A stretch of DNA of 64,000 nt from Candidatus Fimenecus excrementavium. GTDB lineage: Bacteria; Bacillota; Clostridia; Oscillospirales; Acutalibacteraceae. Below are positions 1 to 8,454 of the stretch, piece by piece; position 1 is the stretch's first letter, and the number at the start of each line of letters is the position of its first letter. A program made the position numbers and the translations under genes. Location of the stretch: assembly GCA_018712805.1 (NCBI GenBank), contig DVGI01000033.1, forward strand, positions 124,001 through 188,000, in the 5' to 3' direction. A model generated the notes under the pieces. That model was not told the DNA's origin, searched no databases, and saw only the letters and a program-made list of their open reading frames with translations.

Positions 1-279
1 CTCAATGACAACGTCGGGTGTGCTAAGGCCCCACTGCGGGCGAGCAGACGGCGAGTTTTCGACCATAATCGCAATCGGGCGGTTGCCGAGCGCCTCCACT
101 TTGAAATCCGATTCGCCGGTCAAGGGGTTCGTGGGCGCCGCCGCCGCAGTTTGCGACGTTTCGGGCGCAGTGTCGGTTTCATATTCCGGCGTTTCTTTGC
201 CGCAGGCAGAAAAAGCGGTGACCAAAAGCGCAAGACTTATTGCCGCCGCCGTAATTTTTGTGAAAAAAGTTTTGTTCAT
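1..279 (-). CDS. DUF3048 (YerB-like) lipoprotein, N-terminal part
   Basis: The first 93 codons of a secreted lipoprotein; the rest lies beyond the window edge. The ATG at 279 follows an AGAGGA ribosome site. Residues 1-25 form a signal peptide ending in a lipobox (TAFSAC), so the protein should be anchored outside the membrane by its Cys. A Thr/Ala/Pro-rich linker follows, then NPLTG and RPIAIMVENSPSARPQWGLS, the typical start of the DUF3048 domain seen in Bacillus YerB. The function of that family is not established. It has its own promoter just upstream and lies downstream of the EF-G-like gene, separated by a terminator. Confidence 0.8.
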   Translation of the reverse strand, partial: MNKTFFTKITAAAISLALLVTAFSACGKETPEYETDTAPETSQTAAAAPTNPLTGESDFKVEALGNRPIAIMVENSPSARPQWGLSTPDVVIE

Positions 280-496
280 GGTTTCGTCCTCTTTTTAAAC
301 GCTTGTGTTTTTTGCCAGTCCCCCGAACAAAGCCTTGTCCGGGGGCATTGACTTTTTCCCTCGCGCAACGGTGTTCTTCCCGCCCGGACCGCTATTCCCG
401 GCTCTTTGCAGGATAAGAACAAAAAGCGCATAAAACAAAACGCGTGCGTTTTTTGGATGCACAACCGCAAAACACACGGCGTTTCTTTGTGATTTT

Positions 497-524
497 ATTT
501 TACCACAACTGACATTTTTTTCAA
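497..524 (-). promoter_or_regulatory. Promoter of the DUF3048 lipoprotein gene
   Basis: On the minus strand a -35 of TTGAAA (519-524) and a -10 of TAAAAT (497-502) are separated by 16 bases. It sits just past the terminator of the EF-G-like gene. The 5' leader of more than 200 bases contains a strong hairpin at 320-345 (11-bp stem with one G-U pair, 4-base loop) that has no U-tract after it on this strand; its role is unknown. Confidence 0.5.
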
Positions 525-540
525 GGACTTTCAAGGAATT

Positions 541-581
541 TACAAAAAATATGGGAGCGAATACAAAATCCGCTCCCATAT
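541..581 (-). terminator. Rho-independent terminator after the EF-G-like gene
   Basis: A perfect 11-bp stem (ATATGGGAGCG at 549-559 against CGCTCCCATAT at 571-581) with an 11-base loop is followed on the minus strand by a run of six T. It lies 25 bases past the stop codon at 606. Confidence 0.85.
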
Positions 582-605
582 CTTGTGTATTCTGCCAAAT
601 CGGAA

Positions 606-2678
606 TTACTCGTCTTTTTCGGCGGCGCGTGCGGCGATTACCTTGTCGGCAACGTCTTTCGGCGCCTGTTCATAGCGCGCAAACGCAAATGTGTAACTGC
701 CTCTGCCGGCGGTCACGGAACGAAGCACGGTGGAGAAATCGCCCATTTCCGCCATCGGCACTTCGGCGACCAATTCCTGCATTTTTGGCTCTTCCGCGGG
801 GCCCATGCCGAGCACTCTGCCGCGGCGTTTGGTGATGTCGCCCATAATATCGCCGAGGTTGTCGTCGGGCATCACGGCGGTGAGCGTGCCGATCGGCTCT
901 AAAATCGCAACGTCGGCTTTCGGCATTGCGTTTTTAAAAGCCAGCGACGCGGCGGTCTTGAACGCCATTTCGGAGGAGTCCACCGGGTGATAAGAGCCGT
1001 CATACAACGTGGCTTTCACGCCGACCATCGGGTATCCTGCGGCAAAGCCTTTTTCCACACATTCGCGCAAGCCCTTTTCAACCGCGGGGAAGAAGTTTTT
1101 GGGGACGGAGCCGCCGACAACCGCGGTTTCAAACACCAAATCGTCGCTGTCGAACGGTTCAAACTTAATAAATACGTCGCCGAACTGGCCGTGTCCGCCG
1201 GACTGCTTTTTGTGGCGGCCCTGCGCTTCGACGGTCTTGCGAATCGTCTCACGGTAAGCGACCTTCGGCACTTCCAAAGCGACTTCGACGCCGAATTTAT
1301 TGCGCAGTTTCGAGACAATCACGTCCAAATGCTGTTCGCCGAGACCCGAAACCACCTGTTCGCGGGTTTCCGTGTTGTTGGTATATTGAATGGTGGGGTC
1401 TTCTTCCATCAAGCGCTGCAAGCCCGCGGCGACTTTTTCTTCTTCGCCTTTTTTGGCAACTTTGACCGCCATCGAAAGGCAGGGCGCGGGGAAGTCAACA
1501 CCTTTGAGTTTCAAAATGGTTTTGCTGTCGCAAAGCGTGTCGCCGGTTTTCACGTTGGCAAGCTTCGTCAAAACGCCGATGTCACCGGCGATAATCTCTT
1601 TGGCTTCTTCCTGTTTCGCGCCGCGCACGGTGATGATTTTACCGATTTTCTCGTTTTCGCCGGTGCGCGGGTTGTAAGCGACGGAATCGGCACAAAGCTT
1701 GCCGGAAACCACTTTAAAGAACGACATTTTCCCGACGAACGGGTCCACAACCGTTTTAAAGCAGACGGCCGCAAGCGGACCCGCTTCGTTACACGGCAGG
1801 ATATTCACTTCGCCGTTTTCATATTCCGCGTCTTCACCGGCATAGCCGTAAGCGCCGGGTGCGGACCACGCAAGCCCGTAAAGGAGCTGGTCGACCGCCG
1901 CGCAGGTAAGGCCGGAAACCGCATAGACAGGATAAATGGAACCGTCAAAAATACCGATGCAAAGGCCTTTGAGGATTTCGTCTTTGGTGAACGCCTCGCC
2001 CTCAAAGAATTTTTCCATCAGCGCGTCGTCGGTTGTGGCGACCGCTTCCATAAACGCGGAGGTCATTTCTTCAATTACCGGGTCATCGGGCATATCGACT
2101 TTGGTCGCTTTGCCCGCTTCGTCATAAGAGAACGCCATGCCGGTCATTAAGTTGACATAGCATTTGACTATGTTCCCCTCCATATAGGGAATAATCGTCG
2201 GGCAGAGCTTGTTGCCGTAAACTTCTTTTAAAGCTTCAAAGGTCTTGTAAAAACTTCTGTGGTCGGAATCGGTTTTGGTAATCGCAAAAAATTTCGCCGC
2301 GCCGCGTTTTTCGGCGGCTTTAAACGCCTTTTGCGTGCCGACGTCGACGCCGGAGCCCGCGGAAGTCACAATTAAAACCGCTTCCGCCGCGCGGACCGCT
2401 TCGGCAACGCCGCCCTCAAAGTCGAAAAGACCGGGCGCGTCGATTATGTTGAGTTTCGTATTATCCCATTCAATCGCCGCCATCGCGGAGGAGACGGAGG
2501 ATTTACGGCGTTTTTCTTCGGGGTCAAAGTCTAAAACCGTGTTGCCGTCGGCAACGCGACCCAAGCGATCGGTCGCGCCGGACACATAGAGCATCGCCTC
2601 GCAAAGCGTGGTCTTGCCCTTACCGCCGTGACCGACGACCGCAATGTTGCGTATATTGTTCGAGGTATAAGCTTTCAT
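606..2678 (-). CDS. Elongation factor G-like translational GTPase
   Basis: A 690-residue GTPase with the full EF-G domain order. The P-loop GHGGKGKTT is near residue 15, followed by DAPG (G3) and TKTD (G4) in place of the canonical DTPG and NKMD. This altered G3/G4 pattern is typical of the EF-G-like paralogue family (often called FusA2 or EF-G-II) rather than the housekeeping fusA product. Domains II-V follow, including GGHGQFGDV in domain IV. It probably acts on the ribosome, but the role of this paralogue is not established. The start at 2678 was chosen because GGGAGGC lies 7 bases upstream. It is monocistronic, with a promoter and terminator of its own. Confidence 0.88.
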   Translation of the reverse strand: MKAYTSNNIRNIAVVGHGGKGKTTLCEAMLYVSGATDRLGRVADGNTVLDFDPEEKRRKSSVSSAMAAIEWDNTKLNIIDAPGLFDFEGGVAEAVRAAEAVLIVTSAGSGVDVGTQKAFKAAEKRGAAKFFAITKTDSDHRSFYKTFEALKEVYGNKLCPTIIPYMEGNIVKCYVNLMTGMAFSYDEAGKATKVDMPDDPVIEEMTSAFMEAVATTDDALMEKFFEGEAFTKDEILKGLCIGIFDGSIYPVYAVSGLTCAAVDQLLYGLAWSAPGAYGYAGEDAEYENGEVNILPCNEAGPLAAVCFKTVVDPFVGKMSFFKVVSGKLCADSVAYNPRTGENEKIGKIITVRGAKQEEAKEIIAGDIGVLTKLANVKTGDTLCDSKTILKLKGVDFPAPCLSMAVKVAKKGEEEKVAAGLQRLMEEDPTIQYTNNTETREQVVSGLGEQHLDVIVSKLRNKFGVEVALEVPKVAYRETIRKTVEAQGRHKKQSGGHGQFGDVFIKFEPFDSDDLVFETAVVGGSVPKNFFPAVEKGLRECVEKGFAAGYPMVGVKATLYDGSYHPVDSSEMAFKTAASLAFKNAMPKADVAILEPIGTLTAVMPDDNLGDIMGDITKRRGRVLGMGPAEEPKMQELVAEVPMAEMGDFSTVLRSVTAGRGSYTFAFARYEQAPKDVADKVIAARAAEKDE

Positions 2679-2756
2679 ACAGTTGCCTCCCAAAAAGTGT
2701 TTACTGCCTTTGATTCTTTATTAAAAAAAGGATATCATTTTAGCCAGCATGGGAAA

Positions 2757-2785
2757 ATTGTAGCATATATGCCTAAAAATATCAA
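2757..2785 (-). promoter_or_regulatory. Promoter of the EF-G-like gene
   Basis: On the minus strand, TTGATA (2780-2785) and TACAAT (2757-2762) are spaced by 17 bases, about 80 bases before the start codon at 2678. Confidence 0.65.
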
Positions 2786-2825
2786 TAATAATTTTTAAAA
2801 TTTATCTATCGTTTACAAATACGGC

Positions 2826-2856
2826 AAGGCGCATGCCGGCAAGGTGCGCCTTTTTG
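2826..2856 (+). terminator. Terminator-like hairpin with no gene before it
   Basis: AAGGCGCA (2826-2833) pairs with TGCGCCTT (2845-2852) around an 11-base loop, and the next bases are TTT. No plus-strand gene precedes it; it stands between two divergent promoters. It could end a short unannotated transcript or insulate the murL promoter. Confidence 0.45.
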
Positions 2857-2918
2857 CGATTGCGGAACAATCGGAAACGAAATTCCGGCAGGGAAGCCTA
2901 TATTTTTATGCGGTTTTC

Positions 2919-2947
2919 TTGCTTTTTCCATAGAAAAACCGTATAAT
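2919..2947 (+). promoter_or_regulatory. Promoter of the murL-murD-ubl operon
   Basis: TTGCTT (2919-2924), a 17-base spacer, then a consensus TATAAT (2942-2947), 28 bases before the murL start. Predicted transcription start is near 2954, giving a very short leader. Confidence 0.75.
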
Positions 2948-2974
2948 ATATTGATACTGATTCGGAGGGATAGC

Positions 2975-4354
2975 ATGCCGCAAAAGGATTTTGACACAGT
3001 GCGCAAAACCTATCAGACATTTTGCTATAACGGATATTCCATTATAAAAGAAAAAGACGGTGTCCGTCTGTCGTTCGATTTTTCGATTGACGGGCTTTGT
3101 TCATTTCGCCCCGAAACGGTGGTTTACACCGACAACTTGCAGGTTTTAAACGCGCCGGACGCGCCCGCGGCAAAGGCGATTGTGTTTTGCCTCGGCATGG
3201 TGGAGCTTATCAGCTATTGGAAAGCCGCCTGCCCGCCGCGCGTGCTCATAAAATGCGGGTATCTGAGCGAACAGGACATTGCCTGGTGGAAAAAGCTTTA
3301 TTTCGGCGGGCTTTCGGAATTTTTCTATCGAAACGGCATTGCGGCAGACGAAAACACCTTTATGGAAATTGTCTGCGCCGAAGAAAAGCCCGAAGAACAG
3401 CCTTTTGCTTTTCAAAGCGCGGGGCTTAATCTCATTCCGGTGGGCGGCGGCAAAGACAGCTGTGTCACCACCGAGCTTTTGCGCCGCTTTCACGACAAAA
3501 ACCGCTTTTTCACCGTCAACGACCAGCCCGCGCGCACCGATACCGTGCTCGCCGGCGGCTACACGGAAAACGAAATCGTCAGAACGCACCGCACAATTGA
3601 CCCGATGCTTCTGGAACTCAACCGGCAGGGCTTTTTCAACGGGCACACGCCGTTTTCGGCGATTGTGGCGTTCCTTTCCTATTACTGCGCGTATCTCATC
3701 GGTGCCGAAAACATTGTGCTTTCCAACGAATCGAGCGCAAATGAGTCGAACATTTCCGGGACCGAAGTCAACCACCAGTATTCGAAATCCTTTGCGTTTG
3801 AGCAGGATTTTGCCGACTACTGTGTGCGCAACTTGATTCCCGACATTCATTATTTCAGTCTTTTGCGCCCGTTTTCGGAACTGCAAATCGCAAAACAGTT
3901 TGCGGCGTTCGGGCAATATCACGAATCGTTCCGCAGCTGTAACCGCGGCAGCAAGCAAAACATTTGGTGCGCGAAATGCGCGAAATGCCTTTTTGTGTTT
4001 TCGATTTTGTCGCCGTTTATGCCGTATGACAAGCTTTGCAGGTTATTCGGCAGCGATATGTTAAACGACGCGACATTGCTTTCGGATTTTGACGGACTTG
4101 TAGGTTTCAGCCCCGTCAAGCCGTTTGAGTGCGTCGGCACGGTGGACGAAATTGTGTTCGCCTTACAATGCACCGCGCAGAAATTTCTGCAAACCGGCCG
4201 CCCGCTTCCTGTTTTGCTTGCCCATTTTGTCGATCGCGCGGGCGCAACCCCGCAAGGCGACCTTTTAAAAGCCTATAACGACGAAAACCATGTGCCGGCG
4301 GCGTTCCTGCCTGCGGTCAAGGAGATGTATGCGTATGTATCCGCCGATTGTTGA
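2975..4354 (+). CDS. murL: MurL: UDP-MurNAc-L-Ala-L-Glu epimerase
   Basis: A 459-residue cytoplasmic protein. Its best landmark is a PP-loop-like ATP site, IPVGGGKDS, near residues 153-161, and further on the dense cysteine motif CAKCAKC near residues 332-338. This combination matches MurL, first shown in Xanthomonas, which uses ATP to invert the terminal L-Glu of UDP-MurNAc-L-Ala-L-Glu to D-Glu. The gene directly after it is a MurD-type ligase, which is the neighbour expected for MurL (MurD2 adds L-Glu, MurL epimerises it). The ATG at 2975 is preceded by GGAGGG with 5 bases between. The family call is from memory of the motif and the context; the chemistry here is inferred. Confidence 0.75.
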   Translation: MPQKDFDTVRKTYQTFCYNGYSIIKEKDGVRLSFDFSIDGLCSFRPETVVYTDNLQVLNAPDAPAAKAIVFCLGMVELISYWKAACPPRVLIKCGYLSEQDIAWWKKLYFGGLSEFFYRNGIAADENTFMEIVCAEEKPEEQPFAFQSAGLNLIPVGGGKDSCVTTELLRRFHDKNRFFTVNDQPARTDTVLAGGYTENEIVRTHRTIDPMLLELNRQGFFNGHTPFSAIVAFLSYYCAYLIGAENIVLSNESSANESNISGTEVNHQYSKSFAFEQDFADYCVRNLIPDIHYFSLLRPFSELQIAKQFAAFGQYHESFRSCNRGSKQNIWCAKCAKCLFVFSILSPFMPYDKLCRLFGSDMLNDATLLSDFDGLVGFSPVKPFECVGTVDEIVFALQCTAQKFLQTGRPLPVLLAHFVDRAGATPQGDLLKAYNDENHVPAAFLPAVKEMYAYVSADC

Positions 4355-5648
4355 CTATTTAAAAGATAAATCCGTTCTGCTCGTCGGTTTCGGGCGCGAG
4401 GGGCAGTCGTCTTATCAATATATTCGAAGCCACTTGCCCGAAAAAAAACTCACGATTGCCGACAAAAATCCGCTTTCGGTAGATGACCCGCTGGTCACGC
4501 TGATTTGCGGGGACAATTATTTAGACACCGTCAACCAATATGACGTCGTGCTCAAAAGCCCCGGCATTTCGTTTAAAACAGTCGAAATCGAACCCGGCAC
4601 GGAAGTGACCTGCCAGGTGGATTTGTTTTTGCGCTTTGCCCCCTGCCGCAAAGTCGGCGTGACCGGCTCGAAAGGCAAGACGACGACCTCCACGCTTACT
4701 TACGAAATGCTCAAAGCCGCAAACAAAGATTGCAGACTGATAGGCAACATCGGCGTGCCTGTCTTTTCGTCGCTGGAGGGGCTCACGAAAGACACCATTG
4801 CGGTAATCGAAATGTCGTCGCACCAGCTGGAATTCACCCACACGTCGCCCGAAGTCGCCGTGCTCACGAACCTTTACGAAGAACATTTGGAGCATTACAA
4901 AGGCGGTTTCAAAGGCTACGCGGCGGCAAAATTCCACATTGCCCAATACCAAAAGCCGGACGACCTGTTCCTTTACAACGCGACGCAGGGTTTCCCCGAA
5001 ATTATGGATTTTTCAGCGGTGCACTCGAAAAAAGTCGGCATTTCCGCCGACGCGCCCCTGCCGTTTGAAATTCAAAACGAGCACCTCGCCGGCATTCACA
5101 ACCGGCAGGACGTTTTGTTCGCCATGGCGGCGGCAAAGCATTTCGGTGCAACCGACAAAGACTGTGAACAGGCGGTGCACAATTACAAAGGCATTGAACA
5201 CCGCATGGAAAAGGTCGGCACATTTCGCGGGATTACCTTTTATAACGACTGTATCGCGACCATTCCGCACGCGGTGCTGTGCGCGGTGGACGCGCTGAAA
5301 ACGGTCGACACGCTGATTGTCGGCGGCAAAGACCGGGGGCTTCATTACGGCTATTTCGAAAAGGCGCTGGAAAAGTCCGATATTACCAATATCATCGGCA
5401 CGCCCGACACCGGCATTTCCATTGTGCGCGCCATGAAAAAGGCGGGCACGTCCAAAAACGCGGTAGAAGCCCGCGACCTCCCGGAAGCCGTACGCCTTGC
5501 CTACAAACTGACGGCGAAGGGCAAAATCTGCCTGCTGTCGCCGGCGGCGTCAAGCTACAACGTCTATAAAAACTTTGAAGAAAAAGGCAAACACTATAAA
5601 GCGTTGGTGCGTGAATACGGTGCGGAAAGTTCGGAGGACAAGAAATGA
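4335..5648 (+). CDS. murD: MurD-type Mur ligase, probably L-Glu adding (MurD2)
   Basis: A Mur ligase of about 437 residues that extends UDP-MurNAc-L-Ala by one glutamate in the cytoplasm. The N-terminal Rossmann-like part begins [13 protein letters not shown]. The ATP loop [11 protein letters not shown], then IGNIGVP and EMSSHQLE, are standard MurD motifs, and the C-terminal domain is complete. The gene overlaps the end of murL by 20 bases. Two starts are possible after AAGGAG (4319-4324): 4335 (10-base spacing) and 4329 (4-base spacing). Because it is coupled to murL it is more likely the L-Glu-specific MurD2 type than ordinary D-Glu ligase. That specificity is inferred from context, not from a visible residue. 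Confidence 0.85.
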   Translation: MYPPIVDYLKDKSVLLVGFGREGQSSYQYIRSHLPEKKLTIADKNPLSVDDPLVTLICGDNYLDTVNQYDVVLKSPGISFKTVEIEPGTEVTCQVDLFLRFAPCRKVGVTGSKGKTTTSTLTYEMLKAANKDCRLIGNIGVPVFSSLEGLTKDTIAVIEMSSHQLEFTHTSPEVAVLTNLYEEHLEHYKGGFKGYAAAKFHIAQYQKPDDLFLYNATQGFPEIMDFSAVHSKKVGISADAPLPFEIQNEHLAGIHNRQDVLFAMAAAKHFGATDKDCEQAVHNYKGIEHRMEKVGTFRGITFYNDCIATIPHAVLCAVDALKTVDTLIVGGKDRGLHYGYFEKALEKSDITNIIGTPDTGISIVRAMKKAGTSKNAVEARDLPEAVRLAYKLTAKGKICLLSPAASSYNVYKNFEEKGKHYKALVREYGAESSEDKK

Positions 5649-6364
5649 AAAAAATTGTAACCGCTGTTTTGGTTGTATCACTTCTGTTTCTTTGCAGTTT
5701 GCAGGCGTTCGCCATGCAGATTTTTATATTGACGCCGGAGCACAAGCATATTACTTTGGAAGTGGAGCCGACCGACCGCACCGAAGATGTGCGCGCAAAA
5801 ATCGAAGATAAAACCGGCATTCCGCCGGAACATCAAATTCTGAAGTGGAACGGTATTGAGCTGGAAGACGGCAACACCTTGCAGGATTACAGCATTATAA
5901 AAGATTCCACCTTGATCTTGACCCGCATCGACCGAATCTACCAATACGAAACCCCGCCGGCTTCCAGAACCATTCCCGTGCAAACCATGGTTTCCGACGC
6001 GGACGCTTCGTTCACCCTGACGTTCCCGGCGGAAATCTCAATTCCGTGGGGCACCGAAACGCCGATTTCCGCCAATTATTCGGTGGAAACCACCCTCCTT
6101 TTGGGCACGCATTTGCGCGTGACGGTCGCAAAGTCGAGCGCAGACGCACTGCTTACGAACGACGAAATGCAAGCTGCGGGATTTAGCGGTATTCCGTTTT
6201 CCGAGATTCAAAACGCGACCGTCGACTACCCCACCGCCACGAACGGCACGGTGGCTTCTTCGGGCGTGACGTTCACGATTTCCAAAGACGCGTGGAAAGC
6301 GGTGCCGATTGAAGAGTACTGCTCGACGATTACCTATTCCGCCGAAATCGTGCCGGACGCATAA
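5645..6364 (+). CDS. Exported ubiquitin-like protein with C-terminal extension
   Basis: A 239-residue secreted protein. Residues 1-23 are a signal peptide ending LQAFA, and cleavage there leaves a mature protein that starts MQIF, exactly like eukaryotic ubiquitin. Residues 24-95 align without gaps to ubiquitin 1-72, with 42 identities by my count, including ITLEVEP, AKI-DK-GIPP and LEDG-TL-DY. Lysines equivalent to K11, K29, K33 and K63 are kept. K6, K27 and K48 are not, and the Leu8/Ile44/Val70 patch has become Pro/Lys/Thr. There is no C-terminal Gly-Gly; the chain continues into about 140 residues that look like an unidentified beta-sandwich. GGAGG sits 7 bases upstream. The start overlaps the murD stop as ATGA, so the gene is translationally coupled to cell-wall synthesis genes. 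Function unknown. Confidence 0.9.
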   Translation: MKKIVTAVLVVSLLFLCSLQAFAMQIFILTPEHKHITLEVEPTDRTEDVRAKIEDKTGIPPEHQILKWNGIELEDGNTLQDYSIIKDSTLILTRIDRIYQYETPPASRTIPVQTMVSDADASFTLTFPAEISIPWGTETPISANYSVETTLLLGTHLRVTVAKSSADALLTNDEMQAAGFSGIPFSEIQNATVDYPTATNGTVASSGVTFTISKDAWKAVPIEEYCSTITYSAEIVPDA

Positions 6365-6365
6365 C

Positions 6366-7265
6366 TTACATAATCGAACAAAGCACCAAAAGTTCCTCCA
6401 CGGCGGCATATAACGCCTCAAAATTCGCCGTGATCGGTTCGTGCGGCAGGTCGCGCACAGCGATTTCGAACGCAGGTTTCCCGGTGCTTTCGGCAAACCA
6501 CTCGGGGAAACACCCGCGCTTTATGTAGTCTTCTTTGCGCGCTAAGGTGTAATCCCCGGCGGCAGCCAAAATTTTCGCCATCATCGGCGCGTCCTTTTGC
6601 GCTTCAGTCGAGTCTCCGGCCGCCCAAAACACGCGTCCGCCGAACCCGTTGAGCAGCACCGCGTGCTGAAACTGCGCACGATTACAAAGCCTTGCAACGG
6701 CTTGCGTTTCCGCTTCGCTTTCGGGTGCGGGACCGGCGTAAGCCACCGGCGACGGGCGGTTGACGGAGCGTTCTGTATTCGGCAAAACCGAGACATGGCG
6801 GAAATTGAAGTTATGGGTAATATCGACCCCGCGGGCGTTGGCGCACCAGGTGCTGTAATCTTCGACGCCGGCGCGTTTGACAAGCCCCGCGTAACAGCCC
6901 GCGCCCAAAGCGCCGTACCGGCGGATTTCATAGGCGTCGGGGTTTACGCAAGGCACCACGGTGATTTTCCGCCCGCGCAACGTGTTTCGGAATTTCACCG
7001 CGCGCAATGGCACATCGTTTTGAAGGCTTTTGCAAAGCCGCTCAAAAAAGCGATATAAAAGCAAGGGCTGAACGCTGTCTTTTCCGGAAAGGCCCGCTAA
7101 AAGCAGGACGTGCTCCTCGCCTTTTCCGACCGACAGCGAAAAAATCCCGTGTTTCGTGACACTTCTGCCGAGCACGGCGGTTTCTGCAAAGGGATATTGC
7201 GCCGCGAGCGACGCGAAAAGCTTTTGCGACAGCGCAAACGTAAACGGCGCATATTGCACAAGCAC
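6366..7265 (-). CDS. M14-family carboxypeptidase homologue lacking zinc ligands
   Basis: About 299 residues with the M14 fold of the gamma-D-glutamyl-diaminopimelate peptidase type. The scaffold motifs are present: VNPDAYE, NARGVDITHNF, and PESEAETQAV. The metal site is not. The usual HGxE is LSGKDS (His to Ser, Glu to Asp), and the usual LHSQGEEIYW is LNGFGGRVFW (second His to Asn). The late catalytic Glu (FEIAV) remains. It is therefore probably a non-catalytic binding protein, perhaps for peptidoglycan peptides. There is no signal peptide. The GTG at 7265 was chosen because AGAAGG lies 8 bases upstream; a TTG at 7271 is possible. It converges on the ubiquitin-like gene with one base between the stop codons. 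Confidence 0.75.
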   Translation of the reverse strand: MLVQYAPFTFALSQKLFASLAAQYPFAETAVLGRSVTKHGIFSLSVGKGEEHVLLLAGLSGKDSVQPLLLYRFFERLCKSLQNDVPLRAVKFRNTLRGRKITVVPCVNPDAYEIRRYGALGAGCYAGLVKRAGVEDYSTWCANARGVDITHNFNFRHVSVLPNTERSVNRPSPVAYAGPAPESEAETQAVARLCNRAQFQHAVLLNGFGGRVFWAAGDSTEAQKDAPMMAKILAAAGDYTLARKEDYIKRGCFPEWFAESTGKPAFEIAVRDLPHEPITANFEALYAAVEELLVLCSIM

Positions 7266-7295
7266 AGGCAAGACCTTCTTTCTGCAATCTATCTT

Positions 7296-7320
7296 CGGGA
7301 CAAGCGTTCAGATTGTCCCG
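7296..7320. promoter_or_regulatory. Inverted repeat between divergent genes
   Basis: CGGGACAA and TTGTCCCG form perfect 8-bp arms around 9 bases, in the 92-base gap between the M14 homologue and the Nudix gene. No U-tract follows on either strand, so an operator is more likely than a terminator. Confidence 0.35.
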
Positions 7321-7357
7321 TTCACAGTAACTATATGCAAAGGAGTGCGGTTTTAGA

Positions 7358-7906
7358 ATGGATTTAACCGAAAAACCGATTGCACAGCAGTACATTTTCA
7401 AAGGCAAAATCATCAATCTTCGCGTGGACGACGCACTTCTTCCGAACGGAAAACGCGCCAAGCGCGAGGTCGTTGAGCACCCCGGCGGGGTTTGCATTGC
7501 GGCGCTGACCGAGAAAAACGAGCTTTTGTTTGTCGAACAGTTCCGCTACCCCTATTCCGAAGTTGTTTTGGAATTGCCGGCGGGCAAACTCGAATACGGC
7601 GAAGACCCGTTTGAAGCCGGCAAGCGCGAATTGCAGGAGGAAACCGGTGCTATTGCGCAAGAATACCTGTCGCTCGGCAAGCTTTACCCCACGCCCGGCT
7701 ACTGCGGCGAGATTATCCATATGTATCTCGCGAAAGGCTTGACTTTTTCCAATCAAAATTTGGACGACGACGAATTTTTACAGGTGCGCAAAATCCCGCT
7801 TGAAGAAGCGTTCGAAATGGTGATGCGCAACGAAATTTATGACAGCAAAACCCAGGTCGGTATTGTAAAGACCTATTATCACATAAAGCGAGGCATCGAA
7901 AAATGA
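7358..7906 (+). CDS. Nudix hydrolase, ADP-ribose pyrophosphatase type
   Basis: A 182-residue Nudix enzyme that probably cleaves ADP-ribose or a related nucleoside diphosphate sugar to AMP and a sugar phosphate in the cytoplasm. The Nudix box is complete in GX5EX7REUXEEXGU spacing, from GKLEYGE to RELQEETGA (residues about 81-103). The N-terminal KGKIINLRVDDALLPNG and the HPGGVCI beta strand are typical of the NudF/YqkG subgroup. It starts a three-gene run with maf and a patatin gene, overlapping maf by 4 bases. An AAAGGAG site lies 12 bases before the ATG, longer than usual. Confidence 0.88.
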   Translation: MDLTEKPIAQQYIFKGKIINLRVDDALLPNGKRAKREVVEHPGGVCIAALTEKNELLFVEQFRYPYSEVVLELPAGKLEYGEDPFEAGKRELQEETGAIAQEYLSLGKLYPTPGYCGEIIHMYLAKGLTFSNQNLDDDEFLQVRKIPLEEAFEMVMRNEIYDSKTQVGIVKTYYHIKRGIEK

Positions 7907-8454
7907 CACTTGTATTGGCTTCTAACTCGCCGCGGCGCGCGCAGCTCCTTTTTGACGCGGGCTACACCTTTGTGCGCCGGGCTTCCGACATCAACGAGTC
8001 CTTACCCGCGGGGCTTCCGCCGGAACAGGCGGTCGAACTGCTCGCCAAGCGCAAAGGCGAGGCGGTCGGGCGGCGCGTGGACGAAGTGCTTCTTTCCGCC
8101 GACACCGTGGTTTCTTTGGACGGGCACATTTTAGGCAAGCCCACCGACGCCGAGGACGCCTGCCGGATGCTGCACCTGCTTTCGGGCAAAACCCATGAGG
8201 TTTACACCGGCGTTTACATTCAGGGCGCAAAAGAAAATTTCCTGTTCCACGAGAAAACCGAAGTGACCTTTTTCGAACTCACCGACGAAGAAATTGAAGC
8301 CTATGTGCGCACGGGCGAGCCGATGGACAAAGCCGGCGCTTACGGCATTCAGGGCAAGGGCGCGCTGTTCGTCGAGCGCATCAACGGCGACTATTTAAAC
8401 GTGGTCGGTCTGCCGCTTGCCAAAACCGTGAAATATCTCAAAGAGGTGTTATAA
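7903..8454 (+). CDS. maf: Maf nucleoside triphosphate pyrophosphatase
   Basis: A 183-residue Maf/YhdE-type enzyme that removes pyrophosphate from dTTP, UTP or modified NTPs, linked in Bacillus to septum control and nucleotide-pool cleaning. It begins LVLASNSPRRAQLL, the family signature, and carries SADTVV and DKAGAYGIQGKGA. The ATG overlaps the Nudix stop codon (ATGA), and the TAA is followed at once by the ATG of the patatin gene, so all three are translationally linked. Two nucleotide-cleaning enzymes in tandem suggest a shared housekeeping role. Confidence 0.92.
   Translation: MTLVLASNSPRRAQLLFDAGYTFVRRASDINESLPAGLPPEQAVELLAKRKGEAVGRRVDEVLLSADTVVSLDGHILGKPTDAEDACRMLHLLSGKTHEVYTGVYIQGAKENFLFHEKTEVTFFELTDEEIEAYVRTGEPMDKAGAYGIQGKGALFVERINGDYLNVVGLPLAKTVKYLKEVL

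Noticed and set aside
320-345. Terminator for a plus-strand gene
   Set aside because: The stem is good, but the nearest T-run on the plus strand is about 9 bases away and no plus-strand gene precedes it; it is better described as a leader hairpin of the minus-strand lipoprotein.
987-2150. A 387-codon plus-strand frame inside the EF-G-like gene
   Set aside because: Shadow of a conserved GTPase gene on the opposite strand.
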